A stretch of DNA of 64,000 nucleotides. Source: Thioalkalivibrio sp. ALJ3. Lineage in GTDB: Bacteria > Pseudomonadota > Gammaproteobacteria > Ectothiorhodospirales > Ectothiorhodospiraceae. The notes below the pieces were generated by a model. The model had not been told where the DNA came from. It saw only the letters and a list, made by a program, of their open reading frames with translations, and ran no database searches. The position numbers were made by a program, and so were the translations under genes. This document shows positions 49,089 through 58,900 of this stretch, piece after piece (the stretch's first letter is position 1; the number at the start of each line of letters is the position of its first letter). The stretch spans positions 154,272-218,271 of the forward strand of contig NZ_KB897906.1 of NCBI RefSeq assembly GCF_000377205.1, written 5' to 3'.

Positions 49089-49164
49089 GCCGGTGTAGCT
49101 CAGCTGGTAGAGCATCTGATTTGTAATCAGAGGGTCGCAGGTTCGACTCCTGTCGCCGGCTCCA
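49089..49164 (+). tRNA. tRNA-Thr (anticodon TGT)
   Basis: 76 nt with encoded CCA. Acceptor GCCGGTG pairs with CGCCGGC (one G-T pair). The anticodon stem TCTGA/TCAGA encloses TTTGTAA, giving TGT. The D-loop AGCTGGTAGAG and T-arm GCAGGTTCGACTCCTGT are standard. It lies 45 nt after the tRNA-Leu and is probably processed from one precursor. Confidence 0.96.
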
Positions 49165-49179
49165 TATCGCACACAGCAA

Positions 49180-49214
49180 AAGGGCCAGCCGAAATGGCTG
49201 GCCCTTGGCTTTTT
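49180..49214 (+). terminator. Terminator of the tRNA pair
   Basis: AAGGGCCAGCC pairs with GGCTGGCCCTT (11 bp, loop GAAAT), followed by GGCTTTTT. It starts 16 nt after tRNA-Thr. It may also stop tolC transcription from the other side, though the T-run there is weak. Confidence 0.85.
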
Positions 49215-49234
49215 GGCATTTCCGCCGGTGAATC

Positions 49235-50686
49235 CTAGCGGAAAATGCTTTCGTGGCGTGCCTCGGTCATCTGCGGGGCATCCGCCGGACATACCGATTC
49301 CGGGTCGATCCGGGCGGCATCATCCACCAGACCCAGGTCGGCGGCGGTCGGCATGTCGCCGCGCGAGATGTCGAGATACTCAAGCAGACGACCCAGGCCA
49401 TTCAGCGCCCGTGCCTTGGCGATTTCCATATCGTGCTGGGCGTTGACGTAGGCGCGACTCGCCTCGAAGTGCTCGTTTTCGGTGTCGAGCAGGTCCAGCA
49501 GGCTCCGCTGCCCGATCCCGAACTGCTGGCGATACGCGGTGCGCACACGGTCGGACGAGTCTCGGTGCTGGCGCAGGAAGCGTAGCTGGCTTTCGAGCGA
49601 ACGAATGTCGTTGTATGCCACCGAGACGGTCTGGCGAACGTTGCGGCAGACCGACTCCTGTTGATCACGCGCCTGGTTGAACTCCTCGGTGAACTGGCGC
49701 ACCCGCGCCTGATCGGTGCCGCCGCGGAAAAGGTTCCAGGTCATTACCACCAGTGCCGATGTGTCATGGATACGGATGTCTTCACGTTCGAGAACGTCGT
49801 TCTCGTACGCGTGGCGCACTTGCAGGTCCACACGGGGGTGGAAGGCTGATCGGGCGACGTTACGCTGCTCTTGTGCCGCCTCCATGTTGCGCAGCGAGGC
49901 GAACATCGCAGGGTTCTTGGTGATCGCCTCGGTCAAGGCGTCCTGCACCGTGCCGGGGATGGGCTCGTCGGAAAAGGTCCCGACCATCTCCACTCGCTGG
50001 TCTCCCGGCATTTTCCCCACGATACGGTAGTACCGGGCATTTACGTCGTGCAGGTTTTGCCGCTCGGTCAGCAGATTGGATTCCGCCAGTGCCAGACGGC
50101 CCGAGGCCTGTTCGAGGTCTACACCTCGACCCACGCCACGCTCGGTCTGATCCACGATCTGGTCGTAAACCTCCTTGTGCGCGTCGTAGTTCTGCTGCGC
50201 GAGATCCACCAGCGCTCGCTGACGTTGGACATCGGCAAAGGCTCGGACGGCTTCAAGTGCGATCTCCTCGCTCGCCTCGCGCAACTCGAAGTACCGTACG
50301 CGCTGAATTTCGCCCAGTCGCTTCACTTCGCTCGCTGTCTCGAAGCCGTCATACAGCATCTGCGTCAAGGTGATGTCGACACCACGAGGGTTGCGCGAGA
50401 ACGTATCGAAGTTGTCGTCACTGGAACTCTGACGCTGATACCCGGCGCGGGCATTCAGGTCCACCTCGGGCAGAAAGCGTCCGCGCGCGCCCGTTTGCTC
50501 CTCACCGGAGGCGCGAAAGGCATGCCAGCGCGACTGAACATCGGGGTTGGAGAGTACTGCTTCCATTGCGGCGTCACGCAACGGCTCCGGTGCCTCGGCC
50601 TGCGCCGATCCGCCTACCACCATCGCTACAGCCGCCGTCAGGGCAAGCAGAGCACTTCTGCCGCCCGCGGGCCTGGTTCCTTTCAT
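49235..50686 (-). CDS. TolC-family outer membrane channel of the Lap type I secretion system
   Basis: 483 residues. A signal peptide (cut near GSAQA-EA) precedes two repeats of the TolC helical domain. Visible anchors are LRDAAMEAVLSNPDVQSRWH, ITLTQMLYDGFETASEV and QFGIGQRSLLDLLDTENEHF. It matches the AggC/LapE-type channels that export LapA adhesins. The ATG at 50686 follows GGGAGG. It is divergent from lapG-lapD and about 13 kb from lapB-lapC, but the only outer-membrane component in the window, so it most likely serves them (LapE role). Confidence 0.88.
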   Translation of the reverse strand: MKGTRPAGGRSALLALTAAVAMVVGGSAQAEAPEPLRDAAMEAVLSNPDVQSRWHAFRASGEEQTGARGRFLPEVDLNARAGYQRQSSSDDNFDTFSRNPRGVDITLTQMLYDGFETASEVKRLGEIQRVRYFELREASEEIALEAVRAFADVQRQRALVDLAQQNYDAHKEVYDQIVDQTERGVGRGVDLEQASGRLALAESNLLTERQNLHDVNARYYRIVGKMPGDQRVEMVGTFSDEPIPGTVQDALTEAITKNPAMFASLRNMEAAQEQRNVARSAFHPRVDLQVRHAYENDVLEREDIRIHDTSALVVMTWNLFRGGTDQARVRQFTEEFNQARDQQESVCRNVRQTVSVAYNDIRSLESQLRFLRQHRDSSDRVRTAYRQQFGIGQRSLLDLLDTENEHFEASRAYVNAQHDMEIAKARALNGLGRLLEYLDISRGDMPTAADLGLVDDAARIDPESVCPADAPQMTEARHESIFR

Positions 50687-50974
50687 CACTTTTACCTCCC
50701 ATAAAACTGGCACACCCAACGATCTCGCTTATGAGCTCGCACGCCCCATAAAGGGCGAAACGCTCCTATGCGCCTCACACTTAAGAACGATAGGCCTAAG
50801 CCCTGACCCGCGCAATGATTTTTGATGTTGATCACATAACGGAAAACAAACGCCTGACACAGCGAGAAATACTTCACGGCACTACGCTTGCAACTATGTT
50901 TCTGGCTTTCCAGACAGGCGTAGCCCATCATTCGGGGAGTAGTGCTTTTTTCATCCACCGGAGGGCGCGCCTAC
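50687..50974. promoter_or_regulatory. 288-nt divergent region between tolC and lapG with a hairpin
   Basis: The region is AT-richer than its surroundings and has no gene. 50882-50923 forms a nested hairpin: CTACGC pairs with GCGTAG, enclosing TCTGG-CTTT-CCAGA. The hairpin lies some 50 nt before the lapG ribosome site and may sit in the lapG leader. A partial CRP-like half-site (GATCACAT, about 50829) is also present. No c-di-GMP riboswitch consensus is recognisable. Confidence 0.35.
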
Positions 50975-51706
50975 GTGCTTGGCATCTGGCCCCGCAGTAC
51001 ACCCCGATTGATGCGGTACGCGTGCCTTTTTCTCGTACTGGTCGGTGGAACGTGGCTGCTGGGCTCGAGCCAGGCGGGTCTCGATGACTTCGTTCAGCTG
51101 GAACAGGTCGCCGCCGAGCGCTACGGAGCAGAAACCGCCGAGCGCGTCCGACGCTGGCGAATATTGCTGGAGGAACTGGCCGGTGAAGACGAGCAGACGC
51201 AAATCACGCGAGTGAACGAATTCTTCAACCGACAGTTGCGCTACCAGGACGACCAGGTGACCTGGGGCCAGGAGGATTTCTGGGCCACACCGCTGGAGGC
51301 CCTGTACAAGGGGGCTGGCGATTGCGAGGACTATTCCATTGCCAAGTACGTCAGTTTGCGCAAGCTGGGCGTCCCCGATGAACGACTTCGGCTCTTCTAT
51401 GTGCGCGCCCGGCTGGGTGGGCCCGGAAGCAATCTGAGCCAGGCGCACATGGTCCTGGGCTACTTCACCGACCCACGTGACGAGCCCAAGGTGCTGGACA
51501 ACCTGGTCACCCGTATTGAACGCGCCTCCCAGCGCGACGACTTGACACCGATCTTTTCGTTCAACAGCGAGGGGCTCTGGCCGGACGGGCAGACGCAGTC
51601 TGCGGCCGATCCCACGGCCCGCCTGTCACGCTGGCGCCGTGTCCTGGAACAGCTGGATGACTACGGCGTTGATCTCGACCGACCCATCAACTCGACCCCG
51701 GAATGA
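50975..51706 (+). CDS. lapG: LapG, periplasmic adhesin-cleaving cysteine protease
   Basis: Transglutaminase-like protease that cuts LapA-type adhesins at a di-alanine site and releases cells from biofilms. About 243 residues from GTG at 50975, which has GGAGGG 9 nt upstream; ATG 51011 is an alternative and would leave a shorter signal peptide. The catalytic triad is visible: Cys117 (GAGDCEDYS), His158 (AHMVLGYF), Asp175 (VLDNLVT). A hydrophobic signal segment (ACLFLVLVGGTWLLG) directs it to the periplasm. lapD follows 10 nt downstream. Confidence 0.92.
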   Translation: MLGIWPRSTPRLMRYACLFLVLVGGTWLLGSSQAGLDDFVQLEQVAAERYGAETAERVRRWRILLEELAGEDEQTQITRVNEFFNRQLRYQDDQVTWGQEDFWATPLEALYKGAGDCEDYSIAKYVSLRKLGVPDERLRLFYVRARLGGPGSNLSQAHMVLGYFTDPRDEPKVLDNLVTRIERASQRDDLTPIFSFNSEGLWPDGQTQSAADPTARLSRWRRVLEQLDDYGVDLDRPINSTPE

Positions 51707-51716
51707 GGGCGCAGCC

Positions 51717-53624
51717 ATGACGCTGAGAAAACAACTCTGGATCGCAGTGGCCATCATCATGCTGTTGGCGCTACTGGTCAGCATCGTGGTGAGCACCCTG
51801 TCTGCACGCAATTACCTGGCGCAGCAGCTACTCACCAAGAACATCGACAATGCAGCATCACTGGCCTTGTCGCTGTCCCAGCTGCCCAAGGACGAGACCA
51901 CCGTGGAGCTGCAGATCGCCTCCCAGTTCGACACCGGCCACTACCAGCACATCCGGCTGGTTGACCCGACCGGCGACTTGATGATCGAGCGTCGCAATCC
52001 GGAGCCACCACAGGGGGTACCCGAGTGGTTCGTGGAACGCCTGGCCTTCAACGTTCGCCCAGGAATCGCTCACGTCTCCGATGGCTGGTCGTCATTCGGT
52101 ACGCTGATTGTCGAAAGCCAGACCAATTACGCCTACGAAGCCCTGTGGGAAGGCACCCTTCGCCTCACCGCCATTTTTGCCGGCGGATTGCTGATTATCG
52201 GGCTGATAGGCTCCTTCCTGCTCGGGCGGTTGATACGCCCACTGAAGCAGGTCGTGGAGCAAGCCGAGGCCGTCGGTGAGCGGCGCTTCGTGACCACGCC
52301 CGAGCCCCGGACATGGGAGTTTCGAGCCCTGGTCCGCGCCATGAACCGGCTCACCGAGCACGTCCGGATGATGCTGCAGGAAGAATCCACGCGTCTGGAA
52401 CGTCTGAAGAATCGACTGCAGCATGATGATGTCACGAGGCTTCTAAACCGTGAGTCATTCCTGGCCCGCTTCCAGGCGACGCTGGACAACCGCCATTCCG
52501 GCTCTGCAGGAAGCTTTGTCCTGCTGCGCATTTCCGATCTGCCAGAGCTTAATCAAGCCATTGGGCATGACACCCTGGACGAGCTCCTGGGGCGCATCGC
52601 CAGCGTTGTCGAACAACAAGCCAGTCTGACCGACTACGGTGCTGCGGGGCGTTTGAAGGGATCGGACATCGCGGTCTTCGGCGACGGCATCGGCGACAGC
52701 CGACGCTTTGCAGAATCCCTATTGACAGCGATTCGTGCCGAGCTGGGCTCCCAGGCGCCCAGGATGTTGACGTTCCACCTGGCGGGGACGCCCTACCACC
52801 CCGACGACACGACAGGCGAAGTCCTGAGCCGGGTCGACCAGGCACTGGCCCGTGCGGAACTTGAACCCGGTGATTCCATCGCCGAGGAGCCCTACGCGGT
52901 GTTGCCGCACGCCAATCAGAACGAATGGCGTACCGCTATAACCGTGGCTCTGGCCACCCACGGCGTGCAACTGGCGCGATTCCCGGTGGTCGATGCCGAT
53001 CACGAGCTGATGCATCACGAGGCCCCGATGCGCCTGATGCTCGATGGCGAATCGCGCCCGGCCGGTTACTTCATGCCGTGGGCGGTCCGTCTGGATCTGA
53101 TTCGGCAGCTGGACGACGCAGTGCTCGACGCCGCGCTCGAACAACTTCAGACCACCAACGAACGCCTCGCCATCAACCTCTCGGTGGACAGCCTGCGGGA
53201 TACGGACTTTCGACAGCGGCTGGAGACCCGACTGTCGACGGATCCAGAGATCGCCGGCCGTCTCTGGTTGGAGTTTCCGGCTCGGGGAGCCCTGGCCCAT
53301 CCTGCCGAGTTGCGTGATCTGTGCCGCGTCGCCCGTGTGGCAGGCTTTGTGGTCGGCCTTGAACATGCCGGGCCGGAGGCCTTCCGCTCGCATGACCTGA
53401 CCGCATACGGATTGCACTATGTGAAATTGCAGGCATCGTTGGTCCAGGGCGTGCATCGTTCGACCGAGGCACAGGCGTTGATCCGCGGACTGTGCACCCT
53501 GGCGCATTCCATCGGCATCATGGTGATCGCCGAAGGCTGCGACAGCGCAGACGATATCGAGCCCCTTATGGATCTCGGCATCGACGGGGTGACCGGCCGG
53601 GCGGTCCAGTCCCTTAACGCCTGA
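51717..53624 (+). CDS. lapD: LapD, c-di-GMP receptor that sequesters LapG
   Basis: 635 residues. The layout is TM1 (about 8-28), periplasmic LapD/MoxY domain (30-145), TM2 (150-170), HAMP (171-225), degenerate GGDEF (KGSDI at 314-318) and degenerate EAL. In the EAL domain the signature is EAP (435-437). The ELTE position reads LEFPARG and the DDFG position reads GLEHAGPE, so catalysis should be lost. AEGCDS and a VKLQAS segment remain, consistent with ligand binding. This is the known LapD logic: c-di-GMP bound inside, LapG held in the periplasm. Translation starts at ATG 51717. Confidence 0.92.
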   Translation: MTLRKQLWIAVAIIMLLALLVSIVVSTLSARNYLAQQLLTKNIDNAASLALSLSQLPKDETTVELQIASQFDTGHYQHIRLVDPTGDLMIERRNPEPPQGVPEWFVERLAFNVRPGIAHVSDGWSSFGTLIVESQTNYAYEALWEGTLRLTAIFAGGLLIIGLIGSFLLGRLIRPLKQVVEQAEAVGERRFVTTPEPRTWEFRALVRAMNRLTEHVRMMLQEESTRLERLKNRLQHDDVTRLLNRESFLARFQATLDNRHSGSAGSFVLLRISDLPELNQAIGHDTLDELLGRIASVVEQQASLTDYGAAGRLKGSDIAVFGDGIGDSRRFAESLLTAIRAELGSQAPRMLTFHLAGTPYHPDDTTGEVLSRVDQALARAELEPGDSIAEEPYAVLPHANQNEWRTAITVALATHGVQLARFPVVDADHELMHHEAPMRLMLDGESRPAGYFMPWAVRLDLIRQLDDAVLDAALEQLQTTNERLAINLSVDSLRDTDFRQRLETRLSTDPEIAGRLWLEFPARGALAHPAELRDLCRVARVAGFVVGLEHAGPEAFRSHDLTAYGLHYVKLQASLVQGVHRSTEAQALIRGLCTLAHSIGIMVIAEGCDSADDIEPLMDLGIDGVTGRAVQSLNA

Positions 53625-53631
53625 GGCACAC

Positions 53632-53658
53632 AAAAAGCCCCGCCTCCTTCGGCGGGGC
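53632..53658 (-). terminator. Terminator of the mini-adhesin gene
   Basis: Read on the minus strand: GCCCCGCC-N6-GGCGGGGC followed by TTTTT, 29 nt after the stop at 53687. It also faces the end of lapD but lacks a T-run in that direction. Confidence 0.85.
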
Positions 53659-53686
53659 CTGAAGCGCCCATACGGGTCTCTCGATC

Positions 53687-55225
53687 TTACTGGTCGATCT
53701 TCAGCTGGTCGTTGTCCAGCAGCGTCTGAATAATGACCTCGGAACTGCCGCCAAGGGTGACACCCTGTAGCGTGATGATCTGGTCTGCGTTGTCCTTGTC
53801 GCCGGCAAGCCCACCCTGTGAATGGACATACAGCACGGTATTGCCGTTTTCCGTCTGGGCGTAGAGATAATCGTCAAGGTTGCCTGCGTTTTCGCCCTGC
53901 AGGAGGTCCGATAGATCCAGCACATCACCCGATGACCCGTCCCAGGGCTTGAAGTCTGTAACCGTGTCCTGCGCCGGTTGTCCCATGACACTCGACTGGT
54001 CGCCCGCATTCCAGACGAAGGTGTTGTTTCCACCTCCGCCCGTTAACGTGTCGTTCCCGGCGCCGCCGACCAATGTATCGTTGCCTTCGCTCCCAAACAG
54101 GACATCATCCCCATCGCCTCCAATCAGGATGTCATCACCGTTCGAGCCGATCAGGGTATCCTCGTCGTCGGTTCCGACGAGCCTGACGCCCAGCGGCTTG
54201 ACCGAATAGGCGCTCTGGTTGGGCCCTTCCCGCCCTCCAAAGAATGCAATATAGGAGAAGCTCTCGCTGTGTTCGATCGTGGCCACACCATCGATCACTA
54301 CCAGATCACCCGTCGCAATCCGGCCCCCAAGCTCGTCATACAGAGCGTACGTCGCACCAGTAACGGGTCCCTGAACGGCGAACTGAATGCCATCGACCGG
54401 CTGGGCAAGCTCGAACAACAGCCCTTCGTTGTGTTCGATTGCGTTCGGCTCATCCGCATTGCTTTGATGGTCGACCGCATAGAAGCCACCTTCATCGAGG
54501 GAGACAGAGGCGCTTTGATGCCCTGTCTGCTTCAAGCCTGAAGCGGTCGCGGCGGTGCCTTGTGTTGAGCTGCCAACGGTATGCGCGCTCACGTCACTGT
54601 AGATACTGCGCGGATCGGGAGAGCCTGGATCCTGATCGCCGGGATCCTCGTCACTCGGATCCTCATCACCTGGGTCTTGCGCGCCGGGATCCTCGTCATC
54701 AGGAATCACAGCCGGGGGTTGTTCATCCGCCGTGACAGCAAGTGAGCTCGAATCATTTCCACTGCCCAGTTCAGGCTGCCCCAGTACATTGTCGGGGAAC
54801 AGGTATTGGAGCGGGTCGATGTCATCATTCACCCGAGCGACCCGGACAAACCCGCCCCCTTCACCCGGTGTTCCCCCTTCCACACCCGCGGCCGGGGCCT
54901 CCAGCAAATCATCCAGGGTCTCGCCTCGCTCCAGAGCGGCAACAATCTCTTCAACCGTGGCATCGCCAATCTGGGACTCCATCGGATCAGCGTCTGTGGA
55001 GTCCACAAGGTCCTCTGTGATGGTGGCGCCCTCGCCCTCCGCCAGGGTCACGCTCGAGCCATCCACTAAAGCGAGTTCCACCAAGCCACCGGGCTGGGTT
55101 GCGACCTCGTCACCGGCGTAAATCGGGTCACCTTGCTGAAGTACTCTCGAGTTGCCCTCTGGGTCCCGGGCGATCACGGTGCCGATCACCGCCTGCACTG
55201 TAGCGATAATCGTTTCTGCGCTCAT
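53687..55225 (-). CDS. Mini LapA-type RTX adhesin with full retention module
   Basis: 512 residues. The N-terminal retention module (1-125) is closely related to that of the large adhesin and contains the LapG site PAAG (111-114). Next comes a low-complexity linker rich in DP dipeptides (about 180-215), a globular stretch ending near 345, then six RTX nonapeptides (GSNGDDILIGGDGDDVLFG and following, about 350-400). The type I secretion end matches the large adhesin: LDLSDLL, NTVLYV and terminal DNDQLKIDQ. It has no extender repeats, so it is far too short for a classical LapA. The start at ATG 55225 with GAGGA is preferred over an upstream GTG at 55252. Confidence 0.85.
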   Translation of the reverse strand: MSAETIIATVQAVIGTVIARDPEGNSRVLQQGDPIYAGDEVATQPGGLVELALVDGSSVTLAEGEGATITEDLVDSTDADPMESQIGDATVEEIVAALERGETLDDLLEAPAAGVEGGTPGEGGGFVRVARVNDDIDPLQYLFPDNVLGQPELGSGNDSSSLAVTADEQPPAVIPDDEDPGAQDPGDEDPSDEDPGDQDPGSPDPRSIYSDVSAHTVGSSTQGTAATASGLKQTGHQSASVSLDEGGFYAVDHQSNADEPNAIEHNEGLLFELAQPVDGIQFAVQGPVTGATYALYDELGGRIATGDLVVIDGVATIEHSESFSYIAFFGGREGPNQSAYSVKPLGVRLVGTDDEDTLIGSNGDDILIGGDGDDVLFGSEGNDTLVGGAGNDTLTGGGGNNTFVWNAGDQSSVMGQPAQDTVTDFKPWDGSSGDVLDLSDLLQGENAGNLDDYLYAQTENGNTVLYVHSQGGLAGDKDNADQIITLQGVTLGGSSEVIIQTLLDNDQLKIDQ

Positions 55226-55542
55226 GGTTGTGTTCCTCGTCATGCTCCCCACACCGGGGTGCTTACGACTGATTAGATACGCTCAACGTAGAAATCGCGT
55301 TAGCTGTACTGAAGTACAGGGGCAGAGCCGTTTTGGGTGACGTCAGAAAAAGGAAAATCGTAGGCGCGGCGAAAGCGCTCACCAAGAATGCCGGTCAACA
55401 CCACGGAACGGACCCAATATCCCGTTGGCTTCCATCGTCGGGAATCTGGCCGCGAGCCATTGGTCATGCTCATGCCCCAGGGCATAAACCCGGAGCCACC
55501 ATCAGTCCGCCGAAACAAGGGGCAGATGATTTTCCAATCTAC
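55226..55542. promoter_or_regulatory. 317-nt region upstream of the mini-adhesin
   Basis: It holds the shared palindromic motif (55305-55321) and no convincing gene. The rest shows no repeat, RNA or open frame that I can support. It presumably contains the mini-adhesin promoter. Confidence 0.5.
55304..55321 (-). promoter_or_regulatory. Shared adhesin-upstream motif, site 1
   Basis: The plus strand reads TGTACTGAAGTACAGGG at 55305-55321, with perfect symmetry CTGTACT-GA-AGTACAG. The near edge is exactly 80 nt from the mini-adhesin ATG (55225). The large adhesin has TGTACCGAAGTACAGGG at the same distance. It is probably a transcription factor site; the LuxR-type protein at 61796 is an obvious candidate. 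Confidence 0.6.
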
Positions 55543-55872
55543 TTAAAGCAGTCCTTCTTCATCTTCGACCAGATTCAAGCGCCTGGCTGAAGCCCGGAGA
55601 TCCTTGCGACCCAGTAATTTCTGTTGTGCCGCGTCCGGTAGATCCGTAAACCGGATCACGCCCTTGTCTGTCAGCACCTCCACCAGGTCCTCCAGCACAC
55701 GGATCAGCTCCAGGTCCGAGGCCTGCAGCGCAGCGGGCGCAGGCTCGGCACCATTGCCAGCCAGGAAGTCCAGAAGCTCCGGTGAATCAGCCGCCACGAA
55801 CTCCACGCACTCGGCATTCACGTCCCGGCTCACCAGATCGATCCTGCCCTCTGCATCCCGTCTCACATACAT
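55543..55872 (-). CDS. Small conserved protein (tryptophan-synthase-beta-like annotation)
   Basis: 109 residues from ATG 55872 (GGGAAGGGG upstream). N-terminal MYVRRDAEGRIDLVSRD and the helical C-terminal half LELIRVLEDLVEVLTDKGVI, then RFTDLPDAAQQKLLGRKDLR, match a small proteobacterial family that databases call tryptophan synthase beta-like; it contains none of the catalytic or PLP residues of TrpB, so that name is misleading. The function is unknown. It lies between the two adhesin genes on their strand, after the lapA terminator. Confidence 0.75.
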   Translation of the reverse strand: MYVRRDAEGRIDLVSRDVNAECVEFVAADSPELLDFLAGNGAEPAPAALQASDLELIRVLEDLVEVLTDKGVIRFTDLPDAAQQKLLGRKDLRASARRLNLVEDEEGLL

Positions 55873-55927
55873 AGGCCCCTTCCCGGTCGTTCGGCATTTC
55901 CGCTCCCAGCCTACACCCTCAGACACG

Positions 55928-55959
55928 AGAAAGCCCCGCCGATTCAGACCGGCGGGGCT
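55928..55959 (-). terminator. Terminator of the large adhesin gene
   Basis: Read on the minus strand: GCCCCGCC-N10-GGCGGGGC followed by TTTC, 15 nt after the lapA stop. The T-run is short, so some readthrough into the small gene is possible. Confidence 0.7.
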
Positions 55960-55973
55960 CCCCATGCGACCCG

Positions 55974-58900
55974 CTACTGGTCAATCTTCAGCTGGTCGTT
56001 ATCCATCAATTGCTTGACGAAATCAGCCGAACTCTGGCCATCCATGCTTACCCCTTCCAACACGATGGACTGATTGTGCGCCCAGTCACCATCGTTATTA
56101 TTCGGGTTACCACTATTGCCCGGCGAAGTGTCACCCTCCGTGCGTACGTACAGCACCGTGTTTCCATCGCCATCCTCTTCCGCGAGGATGTATTCGTCCA
56201 CATTGTCGGCGTCGGCCCCCACCAGGAGGTCCGAAAGATCGAGTTGGTCTGCTTCACCTTCTCCGGTGAAGCCGTTTTGCGAATCGACAGTGAAATCACG
56301 CACCACATCCCGCGGCATCGCGTCTGGATCATAGGCCCCGCTATTGATATCACCGGTCGACGGGACATCTCCGGCGACGTCACCGGGCCAGATGAATGTA
56401 TCGGCACCATCCCCGCCGATCAGGATGTCATTGCCGGCACCCGCCGCGATCTGATCCGCACCCGAGGTGCCCACCAGGATCTCGTCCGCCTCCGAACCCG
56501 CAATGGTCGCTCCCGGCTCGACATCGTCACCCCAGATCACCTCCACATCCGGGCTGTCGATACGGATCGAAAGGGTCGCAACCGCTTCATCACCGTTCGG
56601 ATGGGTCAGTTTGTAATCGAAGGTCTCGATGCTCCCGGCGTTGGCAACATCATTGGATGCCGTATAGGTATACGTCCCGTCCTCCGCGAGGGTCAGTGAA
56701 CCAAACTCCCCGGCCACCGTATGTTCGCCATCGACTTCGACGAATCCATCGCCATCGAAGATGCTCAGGGTCGTCGAATCGCTGCCTGGCTCATCGGAAT
56801 TGCCTTCGGCGTCCTCATCCGTAATAACATTCCCGTGAACCGCATTGTCGACCTGCTGGCCTACCACAATCTCGGAGAATCCGACCTCCCCGCCCCAAGA
56901 ACCGAGAAACCAACTTCCGTCATTAGTTTCTTCGCCGGTCAGCTCAAGCCGGTAGTGACCTGGTCCCAGGTCATCTGGAAGATCCATTGGCACATTAAAC
57001 TCCGACCCCTGTGATGAGTCGCGGGTGAGCACACCATTCCCAACCAGCACCTCTCCGTCATCCGAGTCTTCAAGGAATAGTGCCCATGTGAGTTCGGCTT
57101 CCCCGTTTCCAGCAATGCCGCTGGAAAACACCGAAAATTCGGCATTTATCGCAACGGAACCCGAATATCCTTCACCAATGGTGAACTCGCGAGTCTCTGC
57201 CCAATCCGTCCCTTTCTCACGACCGCTCAGGTGTTCTTCCAAGGACTCGCCGACGTAGGCCGTGTTCAGATTGTCGACCGCGGTCACGGCGCTGCTGTAC
57301 ACGACCTCCGTGCTGTCGATGTCCACGTCGCTCCACACGCCATCAGTGGAAACTGCTTGCGCCGAAACCTCGATTTCATTGGCTCCAGCATCCGGTCGGA
57401 CCGTCAATCCGGTGATGTCCGCCGGATCCACTGTATAGAGGCCATCGACCGACGTCTGCACGTTACCGTTGACCAGGAGTTCGCCACCCTGAACCTCCAG
57501 TTGGTAGTAGTCGATCTCACCCGGATCATCGATACTTCCGTCGAGCGAAACAGTGTAGATCGTGGACGTGACATCCAGCTGTCCCTGAATGTTGCTGACA
57601 TCGACGACTTCGTCCGGATGCGTAGAACGGACCTCAAACATAATCTCCGCCCGCCCGTTTTCGTCCAGCACCACGGTCAGCGATTCGTCCTCCGGATCAA
57701 ACACGGTGTCATCGGCATTGTCCGGGTCGTACCAAGACGTTTCGTAGATCTCCTCGCCATTTGCAAAGACCTTGAAAGTATCCCGAGTACCGCCCCGGTT
57801 CTGCCAAGATGGAAGATTGTCTGGGTTGCCGTCCTCCCACCCGCCCTTCGCCTGCTGAGTCCAGGTAAGAGTGAAGCTCTGGCCAGCATTGGCCTGACCA
57901 AAGTCGAACATCAGCGTTTCGGTATCCGCCGGAGGGTTCGGGTCGTCGATAATCCCATCGCCGGACCCACCGACACCCAGATCCTCAAAATCGTCCTTAA
58001 GGACAGTCTCCTGCCCCTCCTCGGAGTCGACCGCAACCGAAACCAATGGACTCAGTAGCTCCCCGGACTCGGGGAAGTCCACCACAGCAGGATCAAAAAC
58101 GATTGGAATCACATGGCTGGCATCATCACCATCACCATCTTCTGCATGGAAGGTCACTGGAAGCTCGAAACTCTCCGAGGCATCCATGTAGGTCCCGGAC
58201 ATTCCCTTGATGTTGTACTGATTCCCGCCCGAAGCCCCAAGGAAACGGATCTCGTCGAAACCACCTGGTTCGTTGATCGACAGGCTGTTACCGGAGCCCA
58301 CAAGGTCGCCGTCGCGGTAGATTTCCCAACTCGGTGTCCCCTGGTTCCCCATTGTGAAATCGAGGTCAGTGACATACTGATTAAAGCTTGCCGACAGGGT
58401 CTGCCCACCACTGATCAGATTATTCGCGACGCCAATACCGCTTCCAGACCAATTGACCGCGCCATTGTCCGACGCAAACTGGACCTCCAGACCGTTGTCG
58501 AACACAAACAGGTCATCGTCTATTCCGCCACCGGAGGTCAGGCTTTCTTCGTCGAAACTGCTCCGCGCCACCGGGTCAATCGGTTCGAGCACATTGACGC
58601 TGTAGCTACCATCAAGCCCAGCCTGGATGGTAAAGACTGGATCTCCATTCGTATTGAAGGCAGTGAGCGTCGCTGTATCGCTGTCGAAACTGAGGGTGAG
58701 CTGCTCCCCCCGGGACGTCAATAGGACCTCCTCCCCATCGAGAAGGGCCACGAGATGCCCATCGTCATTCACGGCCAGCTCGATGTCCTTGATGAATGCC
58801 CCGTCGATGTCGGCGCCAATGTTAAGGCCGTTATTGCCCTCGATCGGACTTTCGGTCACCGAACCAGAAAGGGTGATACCTTCACCGCCTTCGAACACAG

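Noticed and set aside
50820-50845. CRP binding site between tolC and lapG
   Set aside because: Only one half-site (GATCACAT) fits; the other half departs too far from the consensus.
50687-50974. c-di-GMP riboswitch upstream of lapG or tolC
   Set aside because: No GEMM-type conserved core is recognisable; only a simple nested hairpin is present.
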